From the NCBI RefSeq assembly GCF_014652815.1, contig NZ_BMZN01000005.1, positions 266,018 through 330,017 of the forward strand: a stretch of DNA of 64,000 bases, given 5' to 3'. The translations under genes and the position numbers were made by a program. This document shows positions 33,351-42,430 of this stretch, piece after piece. The stretch is from Alcaligenes pakistanensis (GTDB lineage Bacteria > Pseudomonadota > Gammaproteobacteria > Burkholderiales > Burkholderiaceae_B). The notes beneath the pieces are model-generated. The model saw only the letters and a program-made list of their open reading frames with translations, had not been told where the DNA came from and did no database searches. Within the stretch, counting starts at the first letter, position 1, and each line of letters opens with the position of its first letter.

Positions 33351-34769
33351 ATGGCCAATGCCATGAAACCGCCCCAATCCGTCGGCTCCTGGCAACAGCA
33401 AACTCTGGTTGAAGCCATACGTTTGCGCGAGACTCAGTGGGGGCCAATTGAAGATCTGGCGGAATCGCGTCGGGCACGGGCGGCGGGTGGCTCGTTTGCC
33501 CAACGTGTTTTGGCCCGTGCTTTAGCTCTGGCTCGGCGTGATGGCCTGACACAAGCCTGGACGCGCTGGTGGCGGATTGCCCGCCTTTTATTGATTGCGA
33601 TGGCGGTTCTGGCTTTGCTGGCCGGGGCCGGAACCGCTGCCGGCGCCTTGGGCGATGGCAGTCGCGCTGTTAATGTCCTGACGGCTTTGGGCGCCCTGCT
33701 GGGCTTGCATGCGCTGACCTTTATGTTCTGGCTGTTCAGCTTGGCCTGGTCGGGTAAAAGCGCGGGTACGGGCAGTTGGGCAGGCGATGCCTGGTGGTGG
33801 CTTAGCCGCCGTTTCGTCAAAGGGGATGCCAGTTTGGTGCCCCAGGCGTTTGCGGCGGTGTTGGCACGTCGGGGAAGCCAAGCCTGGTTGGCGGGTCTGA
33901 TCAGCCATAGCTTGTGGGTGCTGGCTTTTATGTCGGCCTTGAGTACCCTGCTTTTATTACTGGCCTCGCGCCGTTATCACTTCAATTGGGAAACCACGCT
34001 TTTGACGCCGGACACCTTTGTCTGGCTGGTAGAAAGTATTGGCGCCCTGCCTTCTTTGCTGGGCTTCGCCCTGCCCGATACCCTCACCATACGCAGCAGC
34101 GATGGCCTGCAATTGCTGGATGCCCAGGCGCAGGCCTTGTGGTCCAGCTGGCTCCTGGGAGCGGTGGTCACCTATGGCCTGATTCCGCGTTTGCTGGCCC
34201 TTGCCTGGAGTCTTTGGCAATGGCGTAAACATACGGCGCGCTTAAGTTTGGATGACAGTTTGCCCGGCTTGGCGGAGCTGCGCCCACGGTTGATGCCTGC
34301 CAGCGAACCTACGGGTGTGGATGAACTGGCTTCTCCGGATAGGGTTGCCCGGATTCAAAGCGAACCAAGCGCGCCACTGGCCGCCGATGCCTTGTGTGTG
34401 GTGGGGCTGGAATTGGCACCTGAATACAGCTGGCCACCTGCGTTCATGCACGCTGATATGCAGGATTTGGGACGGGTTGATTCACGGGCTGAGCGTCTGG
34501 ATATCCTGGGGCGTTTGCAGTCCGCCACGCCACGTCGTTTGTTGATGGTGTGTGATGCTGCCCAGACGACGGATCGTGGGGTGGTGGCAACGCTGGTCGA
34601 GTGGGCACAATTAGCTCGGCAGTCCGATGTCATCTTGCTGGACGAAACCGTAAGCGACCCGGATCAGGCGCGCCGCCGCAGTTGGCACGATCGGCTCGTG
34701 GCAGCGGGTTTTGCGCCGGGTCAGATTCACGATCAATGGCCTGATGTTGCTATGAAGGAGCCATCATGA
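33351..34769 (+). CDS. DUF2868 domain-containing membrane protein
   Basis: A 472-residue inner-membrane protein. A basic, cytoplasmic N-terminal region (about 1–80) is followed by four or so hydrophobic segments (RLLLIAMAVLALLAGAGTA, ALGALLGLHALTFMFWLF, LISHSLWVLAFMSALSTLLLLL, LLGAVVTYGLIPRLLALAW) and a soluble C-terminal third (about 330–472) that resembles a nucleotide-fold sheet (RLLMVCDAAQTTDRGVVATL). The ATG is 4 bp after the previous stop; a GTG directly at that stop is an alternative. It overlaps the GTPase gene by ATGA. The pair DUF2868–DUF3482 recurs in proteobacteria, without a known function. Confidence 0.88.
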   Translation: MANAMKPPQSVGSWQQQTLVEAIRLRETQWGPIEDLAESRRARAAGGSFAQRVLARALALARRDGLTQAWTRWWRIARLLLIAMAVLALLAGAGTAAGALGDGSRAVNVLTALGALLGLHALTFMFWLFSLAWSGKSAGTGSWAGDAWWWLSRRFVKGDASLVPQAFAAVLARRGSQAWLAGLISHSLWVLAFMSALSTLLLLLASRRYHFNWETTLLTPDTFVWLVESIGALPSLLGFALPDTLTIRSSDGLQLLDAQAQALWSSWLLGAVVTYGLIPRLLALAWSLWQWRKHTARLSLDDSLPGLAELRPRLMPASEPTGVDELASPDRVARIQSEPSAPLAADALCVVGLELAPEYSWPPAFMHADMQDLGRVDSRAERLDILGRLQSATPRRLLMVCDAAQTTDRGVVATLVEWAQLARQSDVILLDETVSDPDQARRRSWHDRLVAAGFAPGQIHDQWPDVAMKEPS

Positions 34770-36199
34770 GTGCCGCTGCTTTGACGCTGGCTGTGGTGGG
34801 TCACACCAATACGGGTAAAACCTCTTTGCTGCGTACGCTGACGCGGGATACAGAGTTTGGCCAGGTCAGCAATAGCCCTGGCACGACGCGCCATGTAGAA
34901 GGGGCCAGGCTGACGGTAGATGGGGAGGCATTGGTCGAGTTGTTCGATACCCCCGGTCTGGAAGACAGCATGGCCTTGCTGGACTTTATGGATCAGCTTA
35001 GCCAGCCCGGTGAGCGTATTGATGGGCCGGAGCGTATTCGTCGTTTTCTGGAGTCACCTGCTGCGCAGGGCCGTTTCGAGCAAGAGGCCCGTGTGCTGCG
35101 CAAATTGCAGTCCTGCGACGCAGGCTTGTATGTGGTCGATGCGCGTGATCCTGTGCTAAGCAAGCATAAGGATGAGCTGACCCTGTTGGCCTATAGTGGG
35201 CGACCTTTATTGCCAGTGCTGAACTTCGTGCGTAGCCCGCAGGCGCGGGTTCAGGAGTGGCGCAGTGCTTTGGCCCGTTTGGGGCTGCATGCCTTGGCAG
35301 AGTTTGATACGGTTGCGCCGGCTTTGGATGGCGAGGCGTTGCTGTACGACAAGCTGGCGGTGCTTCTGGAGACGCAGGCGGGTGTATTGCAGCAGTTGAA
35401 GGTGGATCTGACCCAGCAGGCAGTGCTGCGCCGTCGTGATGCCTTGCGTTTGCTGGCCGAGCTCCTGGTGGATGTGGCGGCTTGGCGTGTCAGCACGCCT
35501 TCGGATGCGGAGTCTATGGAGTTGGCGGCGCAACAGTTACGTGAGCCGGTCTTGGCCCGCGAGGCCAAGAGCGTGCAGGCTTTGCTTAAGCGTTATAGCT
35601 TTGGCCGTCAGGATGTGGTGGCGGATTTGCTGCATTTTGATGGCGGCCGGTGGGGGATGGATTTGTTTGATCCCCAGGCTTTGAAAGAGTTTGGCGTGCA
35701 GTTAGGTAAGGGCGTGGCTGCGGGAGCCATGGCCGGTGCGACGCTGGATGTGATGACGGGCGGCCTAAGCCTGGGAACCGGAACGGTTCTGGGGGCTTTG
35801 GCGGGTGGTTTGTGGCAAGGCGCTGATAAGTGGGGGCAGCGTTTGATGGGCAAGCTGCGGGGCGAGACAGAGCTTAGTGTTGATGATGCGGTCTTGCGCT
35901 TGCTGGCGGTGCGACAGCTTAGTCTGATTGCTGCTTTGGAACGACGTGGGCACGCGGCGCAGGCACCGATCCGCCTTGGTGAGATTGACGCAGAAAATTT
36001 TGATCAGGCTTTGCTGCGGGAGTTGAATGTCTGGCGGGCGCAAGGCCTGCCAGAGGAGTTGGCGCAGGCGCGGATTCATCCGTCCTGGTCTACGTTACGG
36101 GCCGACTATGCGCCAGATTCGCGGCGGGAGGCTTGTGTGCAGAGTTTGTTGCAGAGCTTGATGGGAGCGAGAGGCGGGGCCTCATCGCTACGCAATTGA
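34766..36199 (+). CDS. DUF3482-containing GTPase (Era-like)
   Basis: A 477-residue GTP-binding protein. The N-terminal G domain has G1 GHTNTGKTS (12–20), a G2 Thr in SPGTTRHVEG and G3 DTPGLED. A G4 NKxD is not obvious where expected: VLNFVRSP occupies that place, so base specificity is uncertain. The C-terminal half is DUF3482, with a Gly/Ala-rich hydrophobic hairpin around 312–352 (GKGVAAGAMAGATLDVMTGG) of the kind that inserts into membranes, as in bacterial dynamin-like or glycine-zipper proteins. It overlaps the DUF2868 membrane protein gene and ends the operon. The two probably act together at the inner membrane. Confidence 0.9.
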   Translation: MSAAALTLAVVGHTNTGKTSLLRTLTRDTEFGQVSNSPGTTRHVEGARLTVDGEALVELFDTPGLEDSMALLDFMDQLSQPGERIDGPERIRRFLESPAAQGRFEQEARVLRKLQSCDAGLYVVDARDPVLSKHKDELTLLAYSGRPLLPVLNFVRSPQARVQEWRSALARLGLHALAEFDTVAPALDGEALLYDKLAVLLETQAGVLQQLKVDLTQQAVLRRRDALRLLAELLVDVAAWRVSTPSDAESMELAAQQLREPVLAREAKSVQALLKRYSFGRQDVVADLLHFDGGRWGMDLFDPQALKEFGVQLGKGVAAGAMAGATLDVMTGGLSLGTGTVLGALAGGLWQGADKWGQRLMGKLRGETELSVDDAVLRLLAVRQLSLIAALERRGHAAQAPIRLGEIDAENFDQALLRELNVWRAQGLPEELAQARIHPSWSTLRADYAPDSRREACVQSLLQSLMGARGGASSLRN

Positions 36200-36283
36200 G
36201 CTAGCTGAGCTTGTCAGGGCGAACCGTGTACATGCGCGCACTTAGCCGGGCAGCTCGGCGATGCCCGGTGTGGCACGCCTGTT

Positions 36284-37093
36284 TTATATCGTAGCGGCTG
36301 AGTTGCTGTGATAGCCCAGTAGCTGTGAAAGCTCTGTAGCGGCGTTGCGCACCGTGTTAACGAGCAGTAAGGCGTCCTGCTTGCCAGAATGCAAATAACT
36401 GACGGGAATGGTCACGCCCAATGCGGCAACAATATGACCGTGCTGATTGCGTACTGCGACGGCGGCACTGCCCACCTCAGGTTCAAAATATCCCTCGTCA
36501 TAGCCATAGCCACGTTCGGCATCCTGGTGTATCAGTTCATACAACAGGGCGGTATTGGTGGGGGTGCGCTCAGAAAAGCTGGGCAGAGTGTCTTCAGGAT
36601 ACAGCCGCAGCAAGTCAGCGGGTTTCATATCGCTTAACAGCACGCGCCCTAGCAGAGTGGCATGCAAAGGTAGACGGGTGCCTACATGCACCGTGCTGAC
36701 AAATGGGGTGGGGGCAGCCACTTTGCTGATGATGACGGCGCTGTGCTCATCTTGGATCGCTAAATTGCACGACAGGCCGGTTTGATCTCGTACTCGCTCC
36801 AAAATGGGGGTCCCCAGTTGGGTCAACTCCAGAGATGCCAAATACTCAAAACCCAAACGCAAAATGGCCATGCCTAACTTATAGGTGTGCCCGCCTTCCA
36901 CGCGCTGTACAAACCCCAGGTTTTCTAGCGTCGCCAGCAAACGGAAGGTTGTGGTACGGGGGAGATCCAGCCTTTTGGCCAGCTCAGGAGCGGTCAGAGT
37001 CTGCTCATTACGGTTGAATTCGAATAACAAACGCAGGCCGCGCTCCAGTCCTGGCACGGTGTAGTTTTGTTGTGCCGGCAAAGTCGTACTCAT
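36284..37093 (-). CDS. IclR family transcriptional regulator
   Basis: A 269-residue repressor or activator. The N-terminal winged HTH (about 12–70: VPGLERGLRLLFEFNRNEQTLTAPELAKRLDLPRTTTFRLLATLENLGFV) is followed by the IclR effector domain with GTRLPLHATLLGRVLLSD and RGYGYDEGYFEPEVGSAAVAVRNQHG. It diverges from the porin–catabolic operon and most likely controls it in response to a pathway compound. The 208-bp divergent gap is A/T-rich close to the porin start, but no clear operator repeat was found. Confidence 0.95.
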   Translation of the reverse strand: MSTTLPAQQNYTVPGLERGLRLLFEFNRNEQTLTAPELAKRLDLPRTTTFRLLATLENLGFVQRVEGGHTYKLGMAILRLGFEYLASLELTQLGTPILERVRDQTGLSCNLAIQDEHSAVIISKVAAPTPFVSTVHVGTRLPLHATLLGRVLLSDMKPADLLRLYPEDTLPSFSERTPTNTALLYELIHQDAERGYGYDEGYFEPEVGSAAVAVRNQHGHIVAALGVTIPVSYLHSGKQDALLLVNTVRNAATELSQLLGYHSNSAATI

Positions 37094-37301
37094 AAGTTCT
37101 CTTCGGTGTTGGTCACAGCGGTTTAGTTGATGTGGCTAAGTATAAGAGTGGGGGACGCCATTGTGGCAGGCAGCGGCTTGTCGGCCGGAAGTGATTCATG
37201 CCTAAAGGGTTTCTACTCATTTATTTCGAAGTTTAAATGATTTTATACTTCTCGTTCCTAATATAAAACAACATTCCATTAGTGAAACAAAGGAAGTGGG
37301 G

Positions 37302-38351
37302 ATGAGCAAAGTACGAGTGGGGGTAGTAGCAGGGGTGCTGGCCATAGCGTGTTTCGGCTCCAGCGCAGCGATGGCACAGAAAACCAGCGTGCAGCTATAT
37401 GGCTTGCTGGACAGCGGCCTGCTGTTAGAAAAACAGTTGGACGACAGCAGGAACTTTGGGATGGCCAGTGGCATTGCCGGTCAGTCGCGTTTTGGTATTC
37501 GCGGTAGTGAAGACCTGGGTAATGGTTATTCCGTGACCTTTCAGATGGAAGGCGGTTTGTTGACTACGACCGGCCAATCTACTCAAGGTCGCCTATTTGG
37601 TCGGCAAGCCACCTTGGGGTTAAAGGGTGGCTTTGGTGAGTTGAAGTTCGGTCGCCAAACGGTCTTTGGTTATTCCTGGACGCCCTTTATTGCCAGCCCA
37701 TTTGGCGTGGCATGGTCGGGTAATGGCATCGGTTCTACGTTTGGCTACAAGAGCGGTGATTACGGGGCAGATGGCCGCCTGAGTAACGCGGTTACCTACC
37801 AAACGCCCAACGTGGGTGGGTTTGAAGCCGGTATTGGCTATAGCTTTTCGACGGCTGATGAACAGGCGTTTGGCGCGTCTAACAACAACCGTGTTCTGAC
37901 GGCGGGTTTGCGTTATAGCAATGGTCCCTTGAAAGCGGCTCTGACCTATGAGCGCCTGAACCCTATTAAAGACAGCAACAAGCGCAAGGCCCAGAACTAT
38001 CAGTTCGGCTTGTCGTATGACTTTGGCGTCGTACGTTTGTTCAGTGGCTATAACGAACAGCGCAACATTAACCTCAACCCAGCGCCAGGCTATGTGGAGA
38101 CTGGTGGCAACCAAGATCGTGCGTTTACGGTAGGTGCCTCTATTCCTACAGGTAAAACCGGCACGGTCATGCTGAGCTACCAGCGAGCCATGCGCTCGAA
38201 CAATGGTGGTTTTGCGGCAGCCTACCGCTACCAGCTCTCTAAACGCACCAATGTTTATGCGATGGGCAACTTATACAGCGTGCGTAACCACTTTATTGAT
38301 GAGAATCAGCGCAAACACCAGTTCGGTGTTGGGTTGCAGCATGCATTTTGA
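37302..38351 (+). CDS. Gram-negative porin (OmpC-like, Porin_4)
   Basis: Outer-membrane trimeric porin of 349 residues. A Sec signal ends AAMAQ at about 25, mature strands begin KTSVQLYGLLDSGLLLEKQ, and the protein ends in GVGLQHAF with the terminal Phe for barrel insertion. Betaproteobacterial signatures SRFGIRGSEDLGNGYSVTFQMEGG and LFGRQATLGLKGGFGELKFGRQ are present. The start has AAGGAAGTGGGG. It is the first gene transcribed away from iclR and probably admits the substrate of the downstream enzymes; 34 bp separate it from the cupin gene. Confidence 0.95.
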   Translation: MSKVRVGVVAGVLAIACFGSSAAMAQKTSVQLYGLLDSGLLLEKQLDDSRNFGMASGIAGQSRFGIRGSEDLGNGYSVTFQMEGGLLTTTGQSTQGRLFGRQATLGLKGGFGELKFGRQTVFGYSWTPFIASPFGVAWSGNGIGSTFGYKSGDYGADGRLSNAVTYQTPNVGGFEAGIGYSFSTADEQAFGASNNNRVLTAGLRYSNGPLKAALTYERLNPIKDSNKRKAQNYQFGLSYDFGVVRLFSGYNEQRNINLNPAPGYVETGGNQDRAFTVGASIPTGKTGTVMLSYQRAMRSNNGGFAAAYRYQLSKRTNVYAMGNLYSVRNHFIDENQRKHQFGVGLQHAF

Positions 38352-38385
38352 TTGATTTGATGTTTTGGAAGCAGAAAGGAAAACC

Positions 38386-38997
38386 ATGAGTGAAATGACA
38401 ACAGACCAAGTCGTGCCGGTTCCCGATCAGGAATCTCCTCTGTTTGCGAGCTGGAAACGTCCACAAGACAAAAGCCTGCAAGATTGGATCGAATCACGCA
38501 TTGCTCGCCGTAAAACCCGTCAATACGACTGGAATGCCTTGGGCTGGCAAGCAGAGGTGGATCCTGCTTACCGTCGCGCGCAAACCCGTTACATCGGCAC
38601 AGGCGCTGCCGGCGTAAGTCATGACGACAACGTGATTCCGGCGGAACATTTCACTTTTTCCACCATGATTTTGCCAGCAGGTTGTGAAGGCCCATTGCAT
38701 GTGCACCACGACGTTGAAGAAGCATTTTTCATTTTGCGCGGTGACAGCATCCGTCTGTTCCTGGAATATAACGGTGAGCGTTGCGAAGTGGTCCTGAACG
38801 AGCGCGACGTTATTTCTGTGCCGCCCGGCGTGTACCGCGGTTTGCGCAACGAGGGTCAAGAAGAGTCCTTGATGTGTGTGATGCTGGGGGCAAACAGGCC
38901 TGATTTGCCAGACTACCCCGAAGATCATCCACTGACTGCCGCCAAGAAACTGCGTATGCAGGCAAAGGCCGCTGCGCAAAACAAGCAGTCTGCATAA
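38386..38997 (+). CDS. Cupin domain-containing protein
   Basis: Cytoplasmic single-cupin protein of 203 residues. The metal-binding motif 1, GPLHVHHDVEEAFFILRGDS, keeps the HxH and the downstream Glu; motif 2 is VISVPPGVYRGLRNEG, which lacks the usual His, so metal coordination may be by three ligands or altered. An N-terminal extension of about 85 residues (RIARRKTRQYDWNALGW) is not part of the cupin barrel. ATG at 38386 follows AAAGGAAAACC. Its place directly before an ABC importer and five enzymes suggests an enzymatic step or ligand-sensing role; the reaction is unknown. Confidence 0.9.
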   Translation: MSEMTTDQVVPVPDQESPLFASWKRPQDKSLQDWIESRIARRKTRQYDWNALGWQAEVDPAYRRAQTRYIGTGAAGVSHDDNVIPAEHFTFSTMILPAGCEGPLHVHHDVEEAFFILRGDSIRLFLEYNGERCEVVLNERDVISVPPGVYRGLRNEGQEESLMCVMLGANRPDLPDYPEDHPLTAAKKLRMQAKAAAQNKQSA

Positions 38998-39020
38998 ATC
39001 CTATCCAGGAGACATCCCAT

Positions 39021-40031
39021 ATGAACCGCAGAAAATTTCTGGTTTATAGCGCCGGCGCCATGGGGGCGATGAGTTTGCCCCTGACTTCCAGCGTTGCCTT
39101 TGCCAAGGCAACGGGTACCTACACTTACCTGACGCCCTTCACACTGTCTTTGGCCTTCGCACCGGTGTTGTATGCCAGTGCGTCGGGTGACTTCGACAAG
39201 CTGGGCGTGAACGTCAAAGTTGAAGTAGGCAGAGGGGCAGGCCAGGCCATACAGCTGGTTGCTGCCAAACAGGTACAGGCTGGACGAACAGGGGGTGCCA
39301 ACTATCTGGCGGCCCGCGCCCAAGACAATTCTGATGTGTTGGCATTTGGCACGGTGTCACAGATCTCACCTTTCGTGGTGATTTCATCTGAAAGCCATCC
39401 TATCCGCGACGTTAAAGAACTGGCAGGGAAAGTGGTCGGTGTGGCGTCATTCGGCGGTTCTATGGAGGCCACATTGAACTTGATGCTGGCCAAAGCAGGT
39501 GTAGATGCCAAGTCGGTGCGTCGTGAGCGTGTGGCTGATGGTCCAGCGTCTTTCGCGATGGTAGAAGCAGGTCGGATTGCGGCATTCTTTGGTAATGCCA
39601 GTACGGTATCGCGCCTGCATGCGGCAGCGCTGCCTTTGGTCGCACTGCCTGTGGATGACGGTGTGCCCGGCCAAGTGTATGTAGCCAGTGAAGCAGACCT
39701 TGTGTCCAACCGTGAGCAGCATGTCGCGTTTTTGCAAGGTACCCGCAATGCGATTCTAGCCATGGCTGATATGGATGATGCGCAATTGCTGGACGTGATT
39801 CGTACCATCGCCCGTCGCTACGATGTGCCCGGTATTGAAAAAGAAGATATTGCGCTGGGCGACCTTAAGGGCAACCGCGAATTGTGGTTGGCACACGGTA
39901 AAGAAAACGTATTGCGTAATGTCCCCGAGCAATGGGAAGAGGCGATTCGTTTGTTAAGTGGTGCAGGTCTGATGAAGGAAACCTCCAGACAGCTTTATAC
40001 CAATGACATCTGGGAGTCCACCGTTGTCTGA
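39021..40031 (+). CDS. ABC transporter substrate-binding protein (NMT1/SsuA-like), Tat signal
   Basis: Periplasmic receptor of 336 residues. The N-terminus MNRRKFLVYSAGAMGAM has a twin-arginine-like motif, suggesting Tat export and folding in the cytoplasm. The mature protein has the NMT1/SsuA fold pattern (FTLSLAFAPVLYASASGDFDKLGVNVKVE, DVKELAGKVVGVASFGGSMEATLNLMLAKAGVD). Families of this type bind sulfonates, nitrate, pyrimidine precursors or aromatic acids; the ligand is not evident. The ATPase gene overlaps its 3' end by 29 bp. Upstream, the cupin gene is 23 bp away. Confidence 0.93.
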   Translation: MNRRKFLVYSAGAMGAMSLPLTSSVAFAKATGTYTYLTPFTLSLAFAPVLYASASGDFDKLGVNVKVEVGRGAGQAIQLVAAKQVQAGRTGGANYLAARAQDNSDVLAFGTVSQISPFVVISSESHPIRDVKELAGKVVGVASFGGSMEATLNLMLAKAGVDAKSVRRERVADGPASFAMVEAGRIAAFFGNASTVSRLHAAALPLVALPVDDGVPGQVYVASEADLVSNREQHVAFLQGTRNAILAMADMDDAQLLDVIRTIARRYDVPGIEKEDIALGDLKGNRELWLAHGKENVLRNVPEQWEEAIRLLSGAGLMKETSRQLYTNDIWESTVV

Positions 40032-40809
40032 GTTAGCAAAAAAACCGTCATCTAACGCACAGCCCATTGTCCGTTTTGAGAATGTTGCCAAGCATTTTGA
40101 GACCTCTACCGGTACAACCATTGCTTTGCAAAACATTAACCAGCACATCATGGCGGGTGAGTTTGTTGCGGTGATTGGTCCATCAGGCTGCGGTAAGTCC
40201 ACGCTATTGCGCTTGCTATGTGGATTGGAGCAGCCCACCTCGGGAGAGGTGAGCTGGCCCTCCAGTGCCGATAAAAGCACGCCCGATATTGGTGTGGCGT
40301 TTCAAGAGCACCGCTTGCTGCCCTGGATGAATGTTCAGAAAAACATCCTGCTGCCTACCTTGATGCAAAAAGGCAGTTACAGCGCCGAAGATGAAAAACG
40401 GGCGCTGTTGCTGTGCGAAATGGTGGGTTTGAAAGGCTTTGAAGGCAGAGGCCCGGCTGAGTTGTCGGGCGGGATGCGTCAACGGGCCTCCTTTGCTCGT
40501 GCGCTATTTTCTCAGCCTAGTTTGTTGCTGCTGGATGAGCCGTTTGGGGCTTTGGATGCCCTGACCCGAGAAAAAATCATTGCAGATGCAGAGCGTATTT
40601 GGATGGACCAAAAATTTGGTGCTTTCTTGATTACGCACTCTATTAGTGAAGCGGTGCATTTGGCTGACAGGGTCATTGTGATGTCAGCGCGCCCAGGCCG
40701 TGTGGTCGCAGAAATTCCGATTACGCTGGAGCGCCCGCGCACCAACTTTTTGGGCGACCCACAGTTTGCCCGTCTATGTGATGAACTGCGTCAGCATCTG
40801 GAGTTGTAA
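40003..40809 (+). CDS. ABC transporter ATP-binding protein (NitT/TauT family)
   Basis: Cytoplasmic ATPase of 268 residues that energises the importer. Walker A GPSGCGKST, Q-loop AFQEHRLLPWMN, signature LSGGMRQRASFARALF, Walker B LLLLDEPFGALD and H-loop ITHSISEAV are all intact. GxLDALTRE and the ALxTR spacing are typical of SsuB/TauB ATPases. The ATG at 40003 lies inside the binding-protein gene; a TTG at 40024 would reduce the overlap. It is followed immediately by the permease gene. Confidence 0.95.
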   Translation: MTSGSPPLSELAKKPSSNAQPIVRFENVAKHFETSTGTTIALQNINQHIMAGEFVAVIGPSGCGKSTLLRLLCGLEQPTSGEVSWPSSADKSTPDIGVAFQEHRLLPWMNVQKNILLPTLMQKGSYSAEDEKRALLLCEMVGLKGFEGRGPAELSGGMRQRASFARALFSQPSLLLLDEPFGALDALTREKIIADAERIWMDQKFGAFLITHSISEAVHLADRVIVMSARPGRVVAEIPITLERPRTNFLGDPQFARLCDELRQHLEL

Positions 40810-41574
40810 GTGAATCGTCTTGTTATTCAAACCATTTCCGTGCTGGTGTTTTTCCTGCTGTGGAAAGCGTATGTCAGTGGCTTTGATGTCTCCCCGCTGG
40901 TGTTGCCTCCACCGGAAGATGTGCTGCATGCCTTAGTCCGACTGATGCAGCGCGATGACACCTACTATCACATTTACACCACCTTGGCGGAGTGTTTGGG
41001 TGGGTTCTGCATTGCGGTGCTTGTGGGGACCTTGTTGGGACAGTTGCTGGGCAGGATCGCCATTCTGGATACGATCTTTAAACCCTTTGTGATTGCCTTG
41101 CAATTGACGCCCAAAGTGGCTTTGATTCCCCTGTTCATTTTGTGGTTTGGTTTTGGCATTGAGTCCAAGATCATCATCTCCGCGCTTTTGGCTTTCTTCC
41201 CGGTCTTTTCCAATAGTTATCTGGGTGCCAAGTCGGTGGATTCCGGCCTGATTGAAGTGTTTCAGGTGGGCAAGGCCAGTACCTGGCAGCGTTTCAAGTT
41301 GTTGGTCATCCCAGCCTCCTTGCCGTACATCCTGACGGGGATGGAGATGGCTATTGTGTTGGCCATTATCGGTGCGGTGGTCTCTGAGTTTGTGGCGGGT
41401 TCTCGGGGTCTAGGCTATTTGGCCACGATCAAGCTGCAAGATTTGGAAGTAGACACTTTGTTTGCTGTCGTGATTTTGCTGGCGATGATTGGTTTTGTGC
41501 TGTATTTCACCGTAGGCTCGCTGCGTAAAGTAGTGATCCCATGGCATGAGTCCGCAAAAAGTGTCAAAAAATAA
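40810..41574 (+). CDS. ABC transporter permease (NitT/TauT family)
   Basis: Inner-membrane permease of 254 residues with six or so helices; a GTG start adjoins the ATPase stop. The EAA loop that docks with the ATPase is visible as EVFQVGKASTWQRFKLLVIPASLPYILTGMEMA. It completes a binding-protein–ATPase–permease importer of the nitrate/sulfonate/aromatic type, although the substrate cannot be named. A 28-bp gap precedes the hydrolase gene. Confidence 0.95.
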   Translation: MNRLVIQTISVLVFFLLWKAYVSGFDVSPLVLPPPEDVLHALVRLMQRDDTYYHIYTTLAECLGGFCIAVLVGTLLGQLLGRIAILDTIFKPFVIALQLTPKVALIPLFILWFGFGIESKIIISALLAFFPVFSNSYLGAKSVDSGLIEVFQVGKASTWQRFKLLVIPASLPYILTGMEMAIVLAIIGAVVSEFVAGSRGLGYLATIKLQDLEVDTLFAVVILLAMIGFVLYFTVGSLRKVVIPWHESAKSVKK

Positions 41575-41602
41575 GCCCTAGCACGCCAGTAGGAAGCAAA
41601 GC

Positions 41603-42430
41603 ATGCCAACGAGCACACACAGCACGATGCGCCAGACTGCTTGCGGTCTGACGTATTGGGATAACGGGGAGCAGCAAGGCGATGTGTACGTTTTGCTGCA
41701 CGGAATTAGCTCTGGCGCGGGGCTATGGGCCAAGCAGTTTGCCAGTCAAACCGGGAAAAACCGGCTGATCGCATGGGATGCACCGGGCTATGGCGACAGT
41801 GTCGCTTTGGCCTCGGCCACCCCTACCGCAGCCGATTACGCCCATGCACTAAAAGCAGTCGTTGATGAGGCGGGTTTAACTGCCTTCACGCTGGTGGGAC
41901 ATTCACTCGGTGCATTAATGGCCAGTGCCTATGCCTCTTTGTATCCGGCGGATGTGTCCCGTTTAGTGTTGGCTAGCGTGGCGCAGGGCTATGGCCAAAC
42001 AGAGCCAGAGCAACAACAACAGGTGTATGAGAAACGTCCACGGCTGCTTGCCGAGTTGGGCCCGGAGGCCATGGCGCGAGAACGTGGACCGTTCTTGTTG
42101 GGACAAGCCACAGCAGAAAATATGCTCCTGGTGACGCAGGCTATGAAACGACTCACGCTAGCGGGGTTCAAGGCGTCGTCGTATGTCTTGGCCCACGACA
42201 GCATCGATTACTACTTGCCGGCCATACAGGGCGCCATAGAGGTGCTGTACGGCACAGAGGATGGCATTACGCCGCCCGCTGGCATGCAAGCGTTGCAGCA
42301 GCATTATGTCCAGATGAACTTACAGGCGGTGCCGCAAGCCGGCCATTTGTTGTATGTGGATCAGCCCGCACTATTTGATCGTTTGGTCTTTGAACAAACG
42401 CAGCCGGGCAAGAGGGAGAACAACACATGA
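41603..42430 (+). CDS. Alpha/beta hydrolase
   Basis: Cytoplasmic serine hydrolase of 275 residues. Oxyanion loop LLHGISSGAGLW, nucleophile Ser101 in VGHSLGALMA, acid Asp in VLYGTEDGITPP and His in PQAGHLLYVD make a complete triad. The closest known shape is the enol-lactonase/C–C hydrolase group (PcaD or MhpC type), which often serves aromatic or lactone catabolism. Its stop overlaps the start of the SDR gene by ATGA. The reaction in this pathway is not known; hydrolysis of an ester, lactone or amide-like bond is expected. Confidence 0.92.
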   Translation: MPTSTHSTMRQTACGLTYWDNGEQQGDVYVLLHGISSGAGLWAKQFASQTGKNRLIAWDAPGYGDSVALASATPTAADYAHALKAVVDEAGLTAFTLVGHSLGALMASAYASLYPADVSRLVLASVAQGYGQTEPEQQQQVYEKRPRLLAELGPEAMARERGPFLLGQATAENMLLVTQAMKRLTLAGFKASSYVLAHDSIDYYLPAIQGAIEVLYGTEDGITPPAGMQALQQHYVQMNLQAVPQAGHLLYVDQPALFDRLVFEQTQPGKRENNT

